NCBI RefSeq assembly: GCF_019797845.1
Contig: NZ_CP081864.1
Location: 1 to 64,000, forward strand
Source: Symbiopectobacterium purcellii
GTDB taxonomy: Bacteria > Pseudomonadota > Gammaproteobacteria > Enterobacterales > Enterobacteriaceae
DNA length: 64,000 bases
Direction: 5' to 3'
The notes under the pieces are model-generated. The model saw only the letters and a list, made by a program, of their open reading frames with translations. It was not told the DNA's origin and searched no databases. The position numbers and the translations under genes were made by a program. Numbering within the stretch: the stretch's first letter is position 1; every line of letters begins with the position of its first letter. This document shows positions 45,307 to 55,136 of the stretch, piece by piece.

Positions 45307-46914
45307 ATGGAAAAATCCTTGGCAAAATCAAGGGTGCTCAAAATCGGACTCGGCTTGCTGGCCATGTCTGTGGCAGCCGGCCTCCAGGCAAAAACCCTGG
45401 TCTATTGCTCCGAAGGTTCTCCTGAAGGTTTTAACCCGCAACTGTTTACGTCCGGCACCACCTTTGATGCCAGCTCGATTCCTATTTATAACCGTCTGGT
45501 TGAATTCAAAAGCGGTACTACCGAAATTGAGCCGGGCCTGGCAGAAAAATGGGACATCAGCGAAGATGGCAAAACCTATACTTTCCATCTGCGTAAAGGC
45601 GTGAAATGGCAGGACGGTAAAGAGTTCAAGCCAACACGTGAATTCAATGCGGATGATGTGCTGTTCTCCTTCCTGCGTCAGCAAGATCCGAACCATCCGT
45701 ATCATAAAGTCTCTGGCGGCAGCTACGAATACTATCAAGGCATGGGCATGCCGGAGCTTATCAGCAAAATCGAAAAAGTGGACGACTATACCGTTCGTTT
45801 CGAGCTGACTCGCCCGGAAGCGCCGTTCCTGGCTGACCTGGCGATGGACTTTGCGTCGATTATGTCCGCAGAGTACGGTGCCAACATGCTGAAAGCAGGC
45901 ACCCCGGAGAAGATCGACCTGAACCCGATCGGTACCGGTCCGTTCCAACTGCAGCAGTACCAGAAAGACTCCCGTATTCTCTATAAAGCATTTGAGGGCT
46001 TCTGGGGTAAGAAACCGGGCATCGATCGCCTGGTGTTCTCCATCACGCCGGATGCGTCCGTGCGTTATGCCAAGCTGCAAAAAGATGAGTGCCAGATCAT
46101 GCCGTACCCTAACCCGGCCGATCTGTCCCGCATGAAAGAAGACAAAAACATCACGCTGCTGGAAAAACCCGGCTTGAACGTGGGTTACCTCTCTTTCAAC
46201 GTGCAGAAAAAACCGTTGGATAACGTGAAAGTGCGTCAGGCACTGACCTACGCGGTCAATAAAGGTGCCATCATTGACGCGGTGTATCAGGGCGCTGGCC
46301 AGGCGGCCAAGAACCTGATCCCACCGACCATGTGGGGCTTTAACGACGACGTGAAGGATTACTCCTACGATCCGGAAAAAGCCAAAGCGTTGTTGAAAGA
46401 AGCCGGTATGGCTGATGGCTTCACTGTGGATCTGTGGGCGATGCCGGTACAACGTCCGTACAACCCGAACGCACGCCGTATGGCGGAAATGATCCAGTCT
46501 GACTGGGCCAAAGTGGGCGTGAAAGCCAAGATTGTCACCTACGAGTGGGGCGAGTATCTGAAACGCGCCAAAGCGGGTGAACATCAGACGGTGCTGATGG
46601 GATGGACGGGCGATAATGGGGATCCGGATAACTTCTTCGCGACCCTGTTCAGCTGTGACGCGGCAGAAAAAGGCTCTAACTACTCCAAGTGGTGCTACAA
46701 GCCGTTTGAAGACTTGATTCAGCCTGCGCGCGAAACGTCCGATCACCAGAAACGTATTGATCTGTACAAACAGTCACAGGTTGTGATGCACGATCAGGCT
46801 CCTGCGCTGATTGTTGCTCACTCCACGGTCTATGAGCCTATCCGTAAGAACGTGAAAGGTTATGTGATCGAGCCGCGTGGCGTACACAGCTTCAATAACG
46901 TGACCCTGGATTAA
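45307..46914 (+). CDS. dppA: Dipeptide/haem-binding periplasmic protein DppA
   Basis: Periplasmic receptor of the Dpp ABC importer, also used for haem and 5-aminolevulinate. The 535 residues have a signal peptide cleaved after LQA near residue 28 (KTLVYCSEGSPEGFNPQ follows). Family-5 features are complete: RKGVKWQDGKEFKPTREFNADDVLFS, NPIGTGPFQLQQY and the C-terminal MGWTGDNGDPDNFF dipeptide-pocket segment. Length equals that of Escherichia coli DppA. First gene of dppABCDF. Confidence 0.98.
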   Translation: MEKSLAKSRVLKIGLGLLAMSVAAGLQAKTLVYCSEGSPEGFNPQLFTSGTTFDASSIPIYNRLVEFKSGTTEIEPGLAEKWDISEDGKTYTFHLRKGVKWQDGKEFKPTREFNADDVLFSFLRQQDPNHPYHKVSGGSYEYYQGMGMPELISKIEKVDDYTVRFELTRPEAPFLADLAMDFASIMSAEYGANMLKAGTPEKIDLNPIGTGPFQLQQYQKDSRILYKAFEGFWGKKPGIDRLVFSITPDASVRYAKLQKDECQIMPYPNPADLSRMKEDKNITLLEKPGLNVGYLSFNVQKKPLDNVKVRQALTYAVNKGAIIDAVYQGAGQAAKNLIPPTMWGFNDDVKDYSYDPEKAKALLKEAGMADGFTVDLWAMPVQRPYNPNARRMAEMIQSDWAKVGVKAKIVTYEWGEYLKRAKAGEHQTVLMGWTGDNGDPDNFFATLFSCDAAEKGSNYSKWCYKPFEDLIQPARETSDHQKRIDLYKQSQVVMHDQAPALIVAHSTVYEPIRKNVKGYVIEPRGVHSFNNVTLD

Positions 46915-46932
46915 TTCAGCCTGCCATTTCAT

Positions 46933-46993
46933 GGGCACCCTGGCCCTGCCCTGAACGTACCGTTGGTGCGTTTGGGGCGGGGCTTTGGTGCCC
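46933..46993 (+). other. Long hairpin between dppA and dppB
   Basis: The outer stem GGGCACC / GGTGCCC continues, after a three-base internal loop, into GCCCTGCCC / GGGGCGGGG-type pairing around a 22-base loop, then GTAAAAAT. It probably blocks 3' decay of dppA mRNA and reduces read-through, giving excess binding protein over permease. Confidence 0.75.
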
Positions 46994-47071
46994 GTAAAAA
47001 TCTAGCTGTGAGCATTGATAAGCCTGTCAGCCTATGAGCCGTCAGGCACTTATATACAGAGAGTTCGGGAT

Positions 47072-48091
47072 ATGTTTCAGTTCATACTCCGGCGTTTGGG
47101 GTTGGTTATCCCAACGTTTATTGGTATTACCCTACTGACGTTTGCCTTTGTGCACATGATCCCCGGCGACCCGGTGATGATTATGGCCGGCGAACGCGGC
47201 CTTTCTCCTGAGCGCCATGCGCAGCTGCTGGCTGAGCTGGGGCTTAATAAGCCGCTATGGCAGCAATATGTCACCTACATCAACGGTGTGCTGCACGGCG
47301 ATCTGGGTATTTCCCTTAAGAGCCGCATCCCGGTGTGGGATGAGTTTGTGCCGCGCTTTAAGGCCACCCTGGAACTGGGTGTCTGCGCGATGCTGTTTGC
47401 CGTGGCTGCCGGTATTCCGGTTGGCGTACTGGCGGCGGTTAAACGCGGTTCTATTTTCGATCACACGTCTGTCAGTCTGGCGCTGACCGGTTACTCCATG
47501 CCGATTTTCTGGTGGGGCATGATGTTGATCATGCTGGTATCGGTCAATCTCAACCTGACGCCGGTTTCGGGCCGTATCAGCGATACGGTGTTTCTCGACG
47601 ACAGTCTGCCACTGACCGGCTTTATGCTGATTGATACCCTGTTCTTCGGTGAGCCGGGTGATTTTATCGATGCCGTGATGCACATGATTTTGCCCGCCGT
47701 GGTATTGGGCACCATCCCGCTGGCGGTGATCGTGCGCATGACACGCTCTGCCATGCTGGAAGTGCTGGGCGAGGATTATATTCGCACCGCACGTGCCAAA
47801 GGACTGAGTCGCCTGCGTGTCATCGTAGTGCATGCGCTGCGTAATGCGATGTTACCGGTGGTCACCGTGATCGGCCTTCAGGTAGGAACGATGTTGGCAG
47901 GAGCGATTCTGACCGAGACTATCTTCTCCTGGCCGGGACTGGGGCGCTGGCTGATTGATGCGCTGCAACGCCGCGACTATCCGGTGGTGCAGGGGGGCGT
48001 GCTGCTGGTGGCGACCATGATTATTCTGGTCAACCTGCTGGTCGATCTGTTGTACGGCGTGGTGAATCCGCGCATTCGACACAAGAAATAA
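47072..48091 (+). CDS. dppB: Dipeptide ABC transporter permease DppB
   Basis: Inner-membrane permease, 339 residues, beginning MFQFILRRLGLVIPTFIGITLL. Six transmembrane helices and the EAA loop (EDYIRTARAKGLSRLRVIVVHALRNAMLPV) that docks on the ATPases are visible. A 19-residue upstream extension without a ribosome site is rejected. Normal length and sequence. Confidence 0.97.
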   Translation: MFQFILRRLGLVIPTFIGITLLTFAFVHMIPGDPVMIMAGERGLSPERHAQLLAELGLNKPLWQQYVTYINGVLHGDLGISLKSRIPVWDEFVPRFKATLELGVCAMLFAVAAGIPVGVLAAVKRGSIFDHTSVSLALTGYSMPIFWWGMMLIMLVSVNLNLTPVSGRISDTVFLDDSLPLTGFMLIDTLFFGEPGDFIDAVMHMILPAVVLGTIPLAVIVRMTRSAMLEVLGEDYIRTARAKGLSRLRVIVVHALRNAMLPVVTVIGLQVGTMLAGAILTETIFSWPGLGRWLIDALQRRDYPVVQGGVLLVATMIILVNLLVDLLYGVVNPRIRHKK

Positions 48092-48105
48092 GGGGAGAGG
48101 CGAAG

Positions 48106-49008
48106 ATGACTCAATTCACTGAACCGGCTGTTGATAATGCGCCCGTGCCGATGACCCCGTTACAGGAATTCTGGCATTACTTTAAACGTAACAAAGGCGC
48201 CGTCGTGGGCCTGGTGTACGTCACACTGATGTTTATTATCGCCATTGGTGCCAACGTGCTGGCACCGCATGCCCCAGCAGAGCAGTTCCGCGATGCGTTG
48301 CTGCGTCCTCCCGTGTGGCAGGAAGGCGGTAGCTGGCAGTTTCTGCTGGGCACCGACGATGTGGGCCGCGATATCCTTTCGCGCCTGATGTACGGTGCAC
48401 GCCTGTCGCTGCTGGTCGGCTGTCTGGTGGTGGTGCTGTCGCTGATTATGGGCGTGGTACTCGGGCTGATGGCGGGCTACTTTGGCGGCATGGTCGATAC
48501 CGTCATCATGCGCGTGGTGGATATCATGCTGGCGCTGCCCAGCCTGCTGCTGGCGTTGGTGCTGGTGGCGGTGTTCGGGCCGTCCATCGTCAATGCGTCG
48601 CTGGCGCTGACCTTCGTGGCGCTGCCGCACTATGTGCGTCTGACGCGCGCGGCGGTGCTGGTCGAGGTCAACCGCGATTACGTTACCGCTTCCCGCGTGG
48701 CGGGGGCTGGCGCAATGCGCCAAATGTTCATCAATATCTTCCCCAACTGTCTGGCACCGCTCATCGTGCAGGCGTCATTGGGCTTCTCCAACGCCATCCT
48801 CGACATGGCTGCATTGGGTTTCCTCGGCATGGGGGCTCAGCCGCCAACGCCTGAGTGGGGCACCATGTTGGCCGACGTGTTGCAGTTTGCGCAAAGTGCC
48901 TGGTGGGTCGTAACCTTCCCAGGCCTTTCGATCCTGCTCGCGGTGTTGGCGTTTAACTTGATGGGGGACGGCTTGCGTGACGCTCTCGACCCCAAACTCA
49001 AGCAGTGA
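48106..49008 (+). CDS. dppC: Dipeptide ABC transporter permease DppC
   Basis: Second permease, 300 residues. The N-terminal OppC_N-type segment ([22 protein letters not shown]) precedes the six-helix core; the EAA loop is [34 protein letters not shown] precedes the ATG, 14 bases after dppB. Heterodimer with DppB. Confidence 0.97.
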   Translation: MTQFTEPAVDNAPVPMTPLQEFWHYFKRNKGAVVGLVYVTLMFIIAIGANVLAPHAPAEQFRDALLRPPVWQEGGSWQFLLGTDDVGRDILSRLMYGARLSLLVGCLVVVLSLIMGVVLGLMAGYFGGMVDTVIMRVVDIMLALPSLLLALVLVAVFGPSIVNASLALTFVALPHYVRLTRAAVLVEVNRDYVTASRVAGAGAMRQMFINIFPNCLAPLIVQASLGFSNAILDMAALGFLGMGAQPPTPEWGTMLADVLQFAQSAWWVVTFPGLSILLAVLAFNLMGDGLRDALDPKLKQ

Positions 49009-49021
49009 TCCGGGGGAAGAG

Positions 49022-50002
49022 ATGGCATTACTCAATGTAGAAAAACTGTCGGTGCATTTTGGCGAAGGGAATAACCCGTTCCGCGCCGTTGACCGCATCA
49101 GTTACAAAGTAGAACAGGGGCAGGTGGTCGGCATTGTCGGCGAATCCGGCTCCGGTAAATCGGTCAGTTCGCTGGCTATCATGGGGTTGATTGATTTCCC
49201 CGGCAAGGTGATGGCAGACAGGCTGGAGTTCAACCAGCGCGATCTGAAAAGCATTTCGGAAAAAGAACGGCGTCAATTGGTTGGCTCCGAAGTGGCGATG
49301 ATTTTTCAGGACCCGATGACCAGCCTTAACCCCTGCTACACCGTGGGCTACCAGATTATGGAAGCCATCAAGGTGCATCAGGGAGGCAATCGTAAAACGC
49401 GCTATCAGCGTGCTATCGATTTGCTGACGCAGGTAGGGATTCCCGATCCGGCTTCGCGCTTAGACGTGTATCCGCACCAACTGTCAGGCGGGATGAGTCA
49501 GCGCGTGATGATCGCGATGGCGATCGCCTGTCGGCCCAAACTGCTGATCGCCGATGAACCGACCACCGCACTGGACGTGACCATCCAGGCGCAGATCATC
49601 GAACTGCTGCTGGAATTGCAGCAGCGTGAAAACATGGCGCTGATCCTGATAACCCACGATCTGGCACTGGTGGCGGAAGCGGCGCATCACATCATCGTGA
49701 TGTATGCCGGTCAGGTGGTGGAATCCGGTAAAGCGGCGGATATCTTCCATGCGCCGCGCCACCCGTATACTCAGGCGTTGCTGCGTGCGTTGCCAGAGTT
49801 TGCGGTTGATAAAGCGCGTCTGGCCTCGCTGCCCGGCGTGGTGCCGGGGAAATATGACCGACCGTTGGGTTGTTTGCTTAATCCTCGCTGCCCCTACGCC
49901 AGTGCGCGGTGCCGCGAAGCAGAGCCCGAGTTGCGTGATATTCCGGGCCGTCAGGTGAAATGTCATACACCGCTCGATGATGAGGGGAGGCCCGTCGCAT
50001 GA
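49022..50002 (+). CDS. dppD: Dipeptide ABC transporter ATPase DppD
   Basis: ATPase subunit, 326 residues, start at [16 protein letters not shown]. Walker [12 protein letters not shown] near residue 41, Q-loop [12 protein letters not shown], signature [12 protein letters not shown], Walker [13 protein letters not shown] and the C-terminal oligopeptide-transporter extension with a four-Cys iron-sulphur-like pattern ([14 protein letters not shown], later VKCHTP). Its stop overlaps the dppF start by four bases. Confidence 0.97.
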   Translation: MALLNVEKLSVHFGEGNNPFRAVDRISYKVEQGQVVGIVGESGSGKSVSSLAIMGLIDFPGKVMADRLEFNQRDLKSISEKERRQLVGSEVAMIFQDPMTSLNPCYTVGYQIMEAIKVHQGGNRKTRYQRAIDLLTQVGIPDPASRLDVYPHQLSGGMSQRVMIAMAIACRPKLLIADEPTTALDVTIQAQIIELLLELQQRENMALILITHDLALVAEAAHHIIVMYAGQVVESGKAADIFHAPRHPYTQALLRALPEFAVDKARLASLPGVVPGKYDRPLGCLLNPRCPYASARCREAEPELRDIPGRQVKCHTPLDDEGRPVA

Positions 50003-51003
50003 GCCAGAGCATGAATGCCGCCGGGCAGCATTACCTGTTGCAGGCGATTGATTTAAAAAAACACTATCCGGTCAAAAAAGGGTTATTTGCCCCCGAGCGG
50101 GCGGTGAAAGCGTTGGACGGCGTCTCCTTTACGCTGGAACGCGGTAAAACGCTGGCGGTGGTGGGAGAATCGGGTTGCGGTAAATCGACCCTTGGTCGCT
50201 TGTTGACCATGATCGAAACCCCGTCTGAAGGTGAGCTTTACTATCAGGGGCAGGATTTGCTGAAACCGGATCCCGCCGCGCAGAAATTGCGTCGCCAGAA
50301 GATCCAGATCGTATTCCAGAACCCGTACGGATCGCTCAACCCGCGTAAGAAAGTAGGGCAGATCCTGGAAGAACCGCTGGTGATCAACACCGATCTGTCG
50401 AAGGCGGAGCGTCGTGAAAAAGCGCTGTCGATGATGGCGAAAGTCGGCCTGAAAACCGAGCATTACGACCGCTACCCGCATATGTTCTCCGGCGGTCAGC
50501 GTCAGCGTATTGCCATTGCGCGTGGTCTGATGCTGGACCCTGATGTGGTGATTGCCGATGAGCCGGTGTCGGCGCTGGACGTGTCAGTGCGTGCACAGGT
50601 GCTGAACTTGATGATGGACCTGCAACAAGAGCTGGGTTTGTCCTACGTGTTCATTTCCCATGACCTCTCGGTGGTTGAGCATATTGCCGATGAAGTGATG
50701 GTGATGTACCTGGGTCGCTGCGTGGAGAAAGGCAGCAAGGAGGCGATTTTCAACAACCCGCGCCACCCTTACACCCAAGCGCTGCTATCAGCGACGCCGC
50801 GTCTGAATCCGGCGCTGCGCCGTGAGCGTATCAAGCTGATCGGGGAACTGCCCAGTCCGCTCAATCCGCCACCGGGCTGTGCGTTTAACGCGCGCTGCCA
50901 GCATCGTTTTGATACCTGCGTCCAGTTCCAGCCGACGTTGAAAGCCTATGGCGATCAACTGATTGCCTGCTTTGTTGTCGACAGGGATGAAGCCAGTTCG
51001 TAG
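49999..51003 (+). CDS. dppF: Dipeptide ABC transporter ATPase DppF
   Basis: Second ATPase, 334 residues. Walker [13 protein letters not shown] near residue 56, Q-loop [14 protein letters not shown], signature [12 protein letters not shown], Walker [13 protein letters not shown], and the C-terminal Cys-containing extension ([17 protein letters not shown]). The ATGA overlap with dppD couples translation. The operon ends in an intrinsic terminator. Confidence 0.97.
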   Translation: MSQSMNAAGQHYLLQAIDLKKHYPVKKGLFAPERAVKALDGVSFTLERGKTLAVVGESGCGKSTLGRLLTMIETPSEGELYYQGQDLLKPDPAAQKLRRQKIQIVFQNPYGSLNPRKKVGQILEEPLVINTDLSKAERREKALSMMAKVGLKTEHYDRYPHMFSGGQRQRIAIARGLMLDPDVVIADEPVSALDVSVRAQVLNLMMDLQQELGLSYVFISHDLSVVEHIADEVMVMYLGRCVEKGSKEAIFNNPRHPYTQALLSATPRLNPALRRERIKLIGELPSPLNPPPGCAFNARCQHRFDTCVQFQPTLKAYGDQLIACFVVDRDEASS

Positions 51004-51021
51004 TGGGTTCGTTTGAGATGA

Positions 51022-51054
51022 AAAACGCGGGCAAAAGCAGTCCGCGTTTTTTTT
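51022..51054. terminator. Terminator of the dpp operon
   Basis: Arms AAAACGCGG / CCGCGTTTT with an 11-base loop and eight T. It is also placed to stop the convergent SDR transcript. Confidence 0.92.
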
Positions 51055-51077
51055 ACCTGAAGAACGCGTTCTGTTCG

Positions 51078-51872
51078 TTAAAGAATATCGTCGACCACTC
51101 CGCCATCAACGCGTAGCGCCGCACCCGAGGTGGCAGACGCCTGCTGCGAGCAGATATAGACCACCATGTTGGCGACCTCTTCCACGCTGGCAGCACGCTG
51201 GATAACCGAACTGGGGCGATGCGCCATCACGAATTCCCGCGCCAGCACCTCAAGGGATTTGCCCGTGCGCGCCACTTCATCTTGCATCATGGTGGCAAAG
51301 CCGTCAGAAATCGTAGGACCTGGCAGCACACTGTTTACCGTTACGCCAGAGCCGGCAACCCGTTTTGCCAACCCGCGCGCTAGCGCCAACTGTGCCGTTT
51401 TCGATACGCCGTAGTGGATCATGTCAGCAGGAATGTTACGTGCGGATTCGGAGGAGATAAACACCACCCGCCCCCACTGTTTTGCCACCATACCCGGCAG
51501 GAAAGCGCGTGACAGACGAACGCCCGACATCACGTTGGTTTGCCAGTAGTCTTCCCACACCGCATCGTCGGTATCATAGAAATCACGCGGACCGTAAATA
51601 CCGGCGTTATTCACCAGAATATCCACGAACGGCACCTGATCCAGCAGTGCTGTTACCCCTTCGGCACTGCCCAGATCGGCCACCGCACCGCGAAGACGGG
51701 CCTGCGGGTACTGCTGTTGCAAACGGGACAGCGCCGCATCAACCGACGAACTGCTGCGGCCATTCACGATCACCTCGGCATGGCTTTCCACCAGCCCTGC
51801 CGCAATGGCATACCCAATGCCACCGCTGGACGCGGTGACCAACGCCGTTTTTCCTGACAGATCAATATTCAT
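51078..51872 (-). CDS. Short-chain dehydrogenase/reductase
   Basis: A 264-residue classical SDR. The NAD(P) motif TASSGGIGYAIA is near residue 13 (TGxxxGxG variant with Ala-Ser-Ser), NNAGIYG near 87, catalytic Ser in VVFISSESA near 140, and YGVSK near 154. The Arg/Ser-rich NGRSSSS after strand 2 suggests NADP preference. The C-terminus ends SGAALRVDGGVVDDIL. GGAGGAAGG precedes the ATG. Substrate unknown; stands alone. Confidence 0.9.
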   Translation of the reverse strand: MNIDLSGKTALVTASSGGIGYAIAAGLVESHAEVIVNGRSSSSVDAALSRLQQQYPQARLRGAVADLGSAEGVTALLDQVPFVDILVNNAGIYGPRDFYDTDDAVWEDYWQTNVMSGVRLSRAFLPGMVAKQWGRVVFISSESARNIPADMIHYGVSKTAQLALARGLAKRVAGSGVTVNSVLPGPTISDGFATMMQDEVARTGKSLEVLAREFVMAHRPSSVIQRAASVEEVANMVVYICSQQASATSGAALRVDGGVVDDIL

Positions 51873-52161
51873 ACAGAAACCTTCCTCCGAGGAATGGACG
51901 CCGTGCCTTGCGCGGCGTTAGCGACGACCCAAAACCCGGCCGCCAACCGGAAACCGTTCCCCATTGTAGGCTACTCTGTTCTGTTTTTTTATCCCCATCC
52001 AGGCGAAAGACCTTTGCTAAAACGTTGATGATCACTCACTCAGCCTCGAGCAATGCCCTGTGGTCATAAGATTCACTTACTTGTGTTTTTGTGAGCGATG
52101 TTTCATTTTAGGATGATGAAAGAGCGCGAGCGGGGCTGTCGCTCATCCGCTGGGGAATGAA
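51873..52161. other. Intergenic region without a gene
   Basis: About 290 bases between divergent SDR and eamA genes, holding only their promoter regions. No clear operator or repeat seen. Confidence 0.4.
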
Positions 52162-53079
52162 ATGTCGGTAAAAGATTGGCTGTTGGCGTTGTGCGTGGTG
52201 GTTGCCTGGGGCGTTAATTTTGTGGTTATCAAAGTCGGGTTGCAGGGGATGCCACCGTTTTTGCTGGCGGGGCTGCGTTTCACTCTGGTGGCGCTGCCTG
52301 CCATCTTTTTTGTGCCGCGCCCACGTTTACCGCTGCGCTGGCTGGTCGCCTATGGCATGACCATCAGCTTCGGCCAGTTTGCCTTTCTGTTTCTGGCGAT
52401 AAAACTCGGTATGCCAGCAGGTATCGCTTCGCTGGTGCTGCAAGCATAGGGCTTTTTCACCCTGTTGCTGGGGGCGCTGCTGCTGGGTGAAGCGCTGCGT
52501 TGGAACCATTTCCTTGGCATTGCCATCGCGACAGTGGGGATGTTTGTGCTGGCGGAAGGTGGCATGCTGAACCAGACTACCACCGGGTTGACGCTGCTCA
52601 CGCTGCTGCTCACGTTGGGCGGTGCGCTCTCCTGGGCATTCGGCAATATCAGCAATAAAGTCATCATGAGCCGCCACGGTGCGGGTTTGAACGTGATGTC
52701 GCTGGTGGTGTGGAGTGCGCTGGTGCCGATTGGGCCATTCTTTCTCTGCTCTTGGTTGTTCGACGGTCAGGAGGCGGTAGTTGCCAGCCTGACCAACATG
52801 CACATGACAACGGTGCTGGCGCTGGGCTATCTGGCGTTTGTTGCCACCATCATGGGATTTGGTATCTGGAGCAGTCTGCTAGGGCGTTATGAAACCTGGC
52901 GCGTTGCCCCTTTGACGCTGTTAGTGCCGGTATTTGGCATGCTGAGCGCTGCGTTGTTTCTTGATGAACACATGACCCTGCTTCAGGTGGCTGGCGCGCT
53001 GCTGATCATGGTTGGGCTGCTGGTCAATGTGTTTGGTGGACGTCTTGCCTTGTGGGCGCGCCCACGTAGCGCATCTTAA
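52162..53079 (+). pseudogene. eamA: EamA-type cysteine/O-acetylserine exporter with an in-frame amber codon
   Basis: Ten-helix DMT exporter, 305 codons. The N-terminal half (VVAWGVNFVVIKVGLQGMPP; MPAGIASLVLQA) and C-terminal half (FFTLLLGALLLGEALRW; FVATIMGFGIWSSLLGRYETW; VAPLTLLVPVFGML) are collinear with EamA. TAG at 52447-52449 falls where the family has Gln in LVLQAQAFFT, consistent with CAG to TAG. No other defect is seen. Without an amber suppressor the product is two fragments and probably inactive. Confidence 0.88.
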
Positions 53080-53109
53080 CGAAACCTCATCACACCCTGT
53101 TGTTATGCC

Positions 53110-53162
53110 GCTTTTCTGCAATCCGATATCGGAGGGACGACCGTAAAATTGCAGAAAAGCGA
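53110..53162. repeat. Perfect 14-bp inverted repeat with a nested palindrome
   Basis: CGCTTTTCTGCAAT and its exact reverse complement flank 25 bases whose first ten are the palindrome CCGATATCGG. It lies 30 bases after eamA and about 58 before the next gene. No T-run follows. It could be a terminator, a small mobile-element relic or a recombination site. Confidence 0.8.
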
Positions 53163-53219
53163 CAATGTCTGTAGCTCTGCCTGTCGCCGCGTATGAATAT
53201 TTTTAAAAGGATGTAATCT

Positions 53220-54871
53220 ATGCACGCGACGTCATGTTCTGCTCGCTCTTATGCCTATGCGCCCACGCCCCCGCCTGCCGACACGGGCCATCACGAGTTA
53301 TGGTTTGATGCAGGGGGAGAACAGTGCGTTGATGAACGTTGGTTCAATGTTCGTGCCGGTGCGTCGCCAGACACACGCGTGCTGGCACAAACCGCAGAGC
53401 ATCTGGTGCCTTTTACCGAAGATTGTCGGCGCGCCGTTAAACAGTTGATCCAGTCTCTTGGTGAGGTGAAGCAGAATGCGCTGATTGCCTCGGGGGTGGC
53501 GCGACTGCTGCCTGGCTTGCCGTTGGGGGTTATCACGGTTGCCCACAGCCTGTATATCGCCATCGCCGAGCAGCGGGATATCGATCTGGCACTGCTCAAT
53601 ACGCTGGGGATGGTGTCGGTTGAGATGCTCCATGAAGGGAATATGATTGCCCATTTGGCTGATTTCATTCGACAAACGCTGCTCGACTACACCGGAATAC
53701 CTTATTTTTCCCAGTTCTTGTCTCAGGTGCAAAGCCCCTCTTGCCATGCGATTTATCTGGCGCTCGGGCTGCTGGCGATTTCCACCCGGTATTGGATGAC
53801 GCAAGAACCAGCACCTCAGCACAGGCTGCTGCGCGTCCCGGTTTTTTTTGCCAATCTGTTAATCCGGGTTGATCTCTACTGGCAGCAGCTTTCGCACATG
53901 GCGCAGCATGTCGGCAACATCAAAAGGTTACCTATTAACGCCATTGCAATGCGCTCATCGGCGGTAAAAATTGCCAATAGCGAGGCGGTGCTGCCTGTGC
54001 TGGCCGGGTCGGTGGCCACAACGGCGCTGTCTACGCAACGTTCGCCGCTGCGTAGTTCTGTGTCCTCGGTGCGATCGGCAGCGCGATCGGTACGGCATTA
54101 GCCGCCAGCGTCACGCTTATTTATCATGCTTGCTTCAGACACGATGGGGCGTCTACACCATCGCCAGCAGCGGTGCCGCTGCAACGCAGACATAAGCGGG
54201 CGCTCTCCAATCCCATCCCTTCGGCAGTTAACCTCTGCCATCAAATAAACCTTAAAACGCTTTCCCCAGCCGGGCTGCGCGGATTTAAGCTGATCAGCGA
54301 TATGCACGGTGGTGGCTTGCAGCCCATTACCTACAGCCAGTTGCATGCCTGCATGTTGGCGTATTTTGAGTCGGTTAACGGTATCAATAGTCTGGTATTG
54401 GATATTCCCAAGAGTAACGATAACTGCAATGCGCTAAACCTGTTTCTGAAACGTAAAATGCCTGCCCCTAACGCCAGGGTTCGTTTCTCCATACGCGTTA
54501 ATGCCTATTATCCGGAAATCCATTTTTTTACCTTAACCGACAAGCAAGGCCACGTTTCGCTAGCGCTCGGTAGGGTGAATAACGCCTACTTTATGGATAT
54601 CCATGAGGGGGACGAAAAGGTTCGGTTAATCGACACCACATTGCCGCTAGATGTGATGCGCTTTATCAACATGGATGTGGTGGTCAGTCAACATGAAAGC
54701 GGTTGGCGGGTCGATATCAAAAGGTATGGCAGGACAATTTTCTCCCGCGTGCTCCGGCATAAACCGAAATTTGCCTCGCTCGGCATTGGCAGCGCTACGC
54801 CGCTCAAGGCCTATCGCCGCACGATTGAAATTCGTGCATTGCAGGTAAAAGCGTTGCCACCCGTGCATTGA
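53220..54871 (+). pseudogene. Unrecognised membrane-anchored protein, frameshifted
   Basis: Two frames appear to be one gene of about 549 codons. The first frame (53220-54101) starts MHATSCSARSYAYAPTPPP and has a hydrophobic region near residues 90-120. After about 54056 the second frame is open upstream of any start and reads VLGAIGSAIGTALAASVTL, a clear transmembrane segment, then a 230-residue soluble domain ending LQVKALPPVH. A 2-base GT duplication at about 54060 would explain the shift. The soluble part has beta-rich alternation (VRFSIRVNAYYPEIHFFTLT) resembling a lectin-like sandwich. Family not recognised. Confidence 0.65.
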
Positions 54872-55136
54872 GTGTGGCACTGCGTGCCTGACGCTGCATG
54901 TTCCTCAACCGCTTAGCGTGTAATTCTAACCGCTTAATACGCTATGCCACCGTCGATACAAATTGGCTCCGCGCGCTCGCTCGCATTCCCGTATCGTCGC
55001 GCTATCACCACACCCCAACAGTCAACGATTCCTGCCTTGTCCAACATGGACGCCAACGGCGTGGTAGATGCTCGATATTGTTCGATAAAGATTAAAAAAC
55101 AGACCATTAAGACTTAATTTGCCTGAAGGATGTCTT

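Noticed and set aside
45328..46746. 472-codon ORF antisense to dppA
   Set aside because: Shadow of dppA; no ribosome site or family features.
54898..55095. 65-codon ORF before btsT
   Set aside because: No ribosome site, Arg/Ser-rich random composition.
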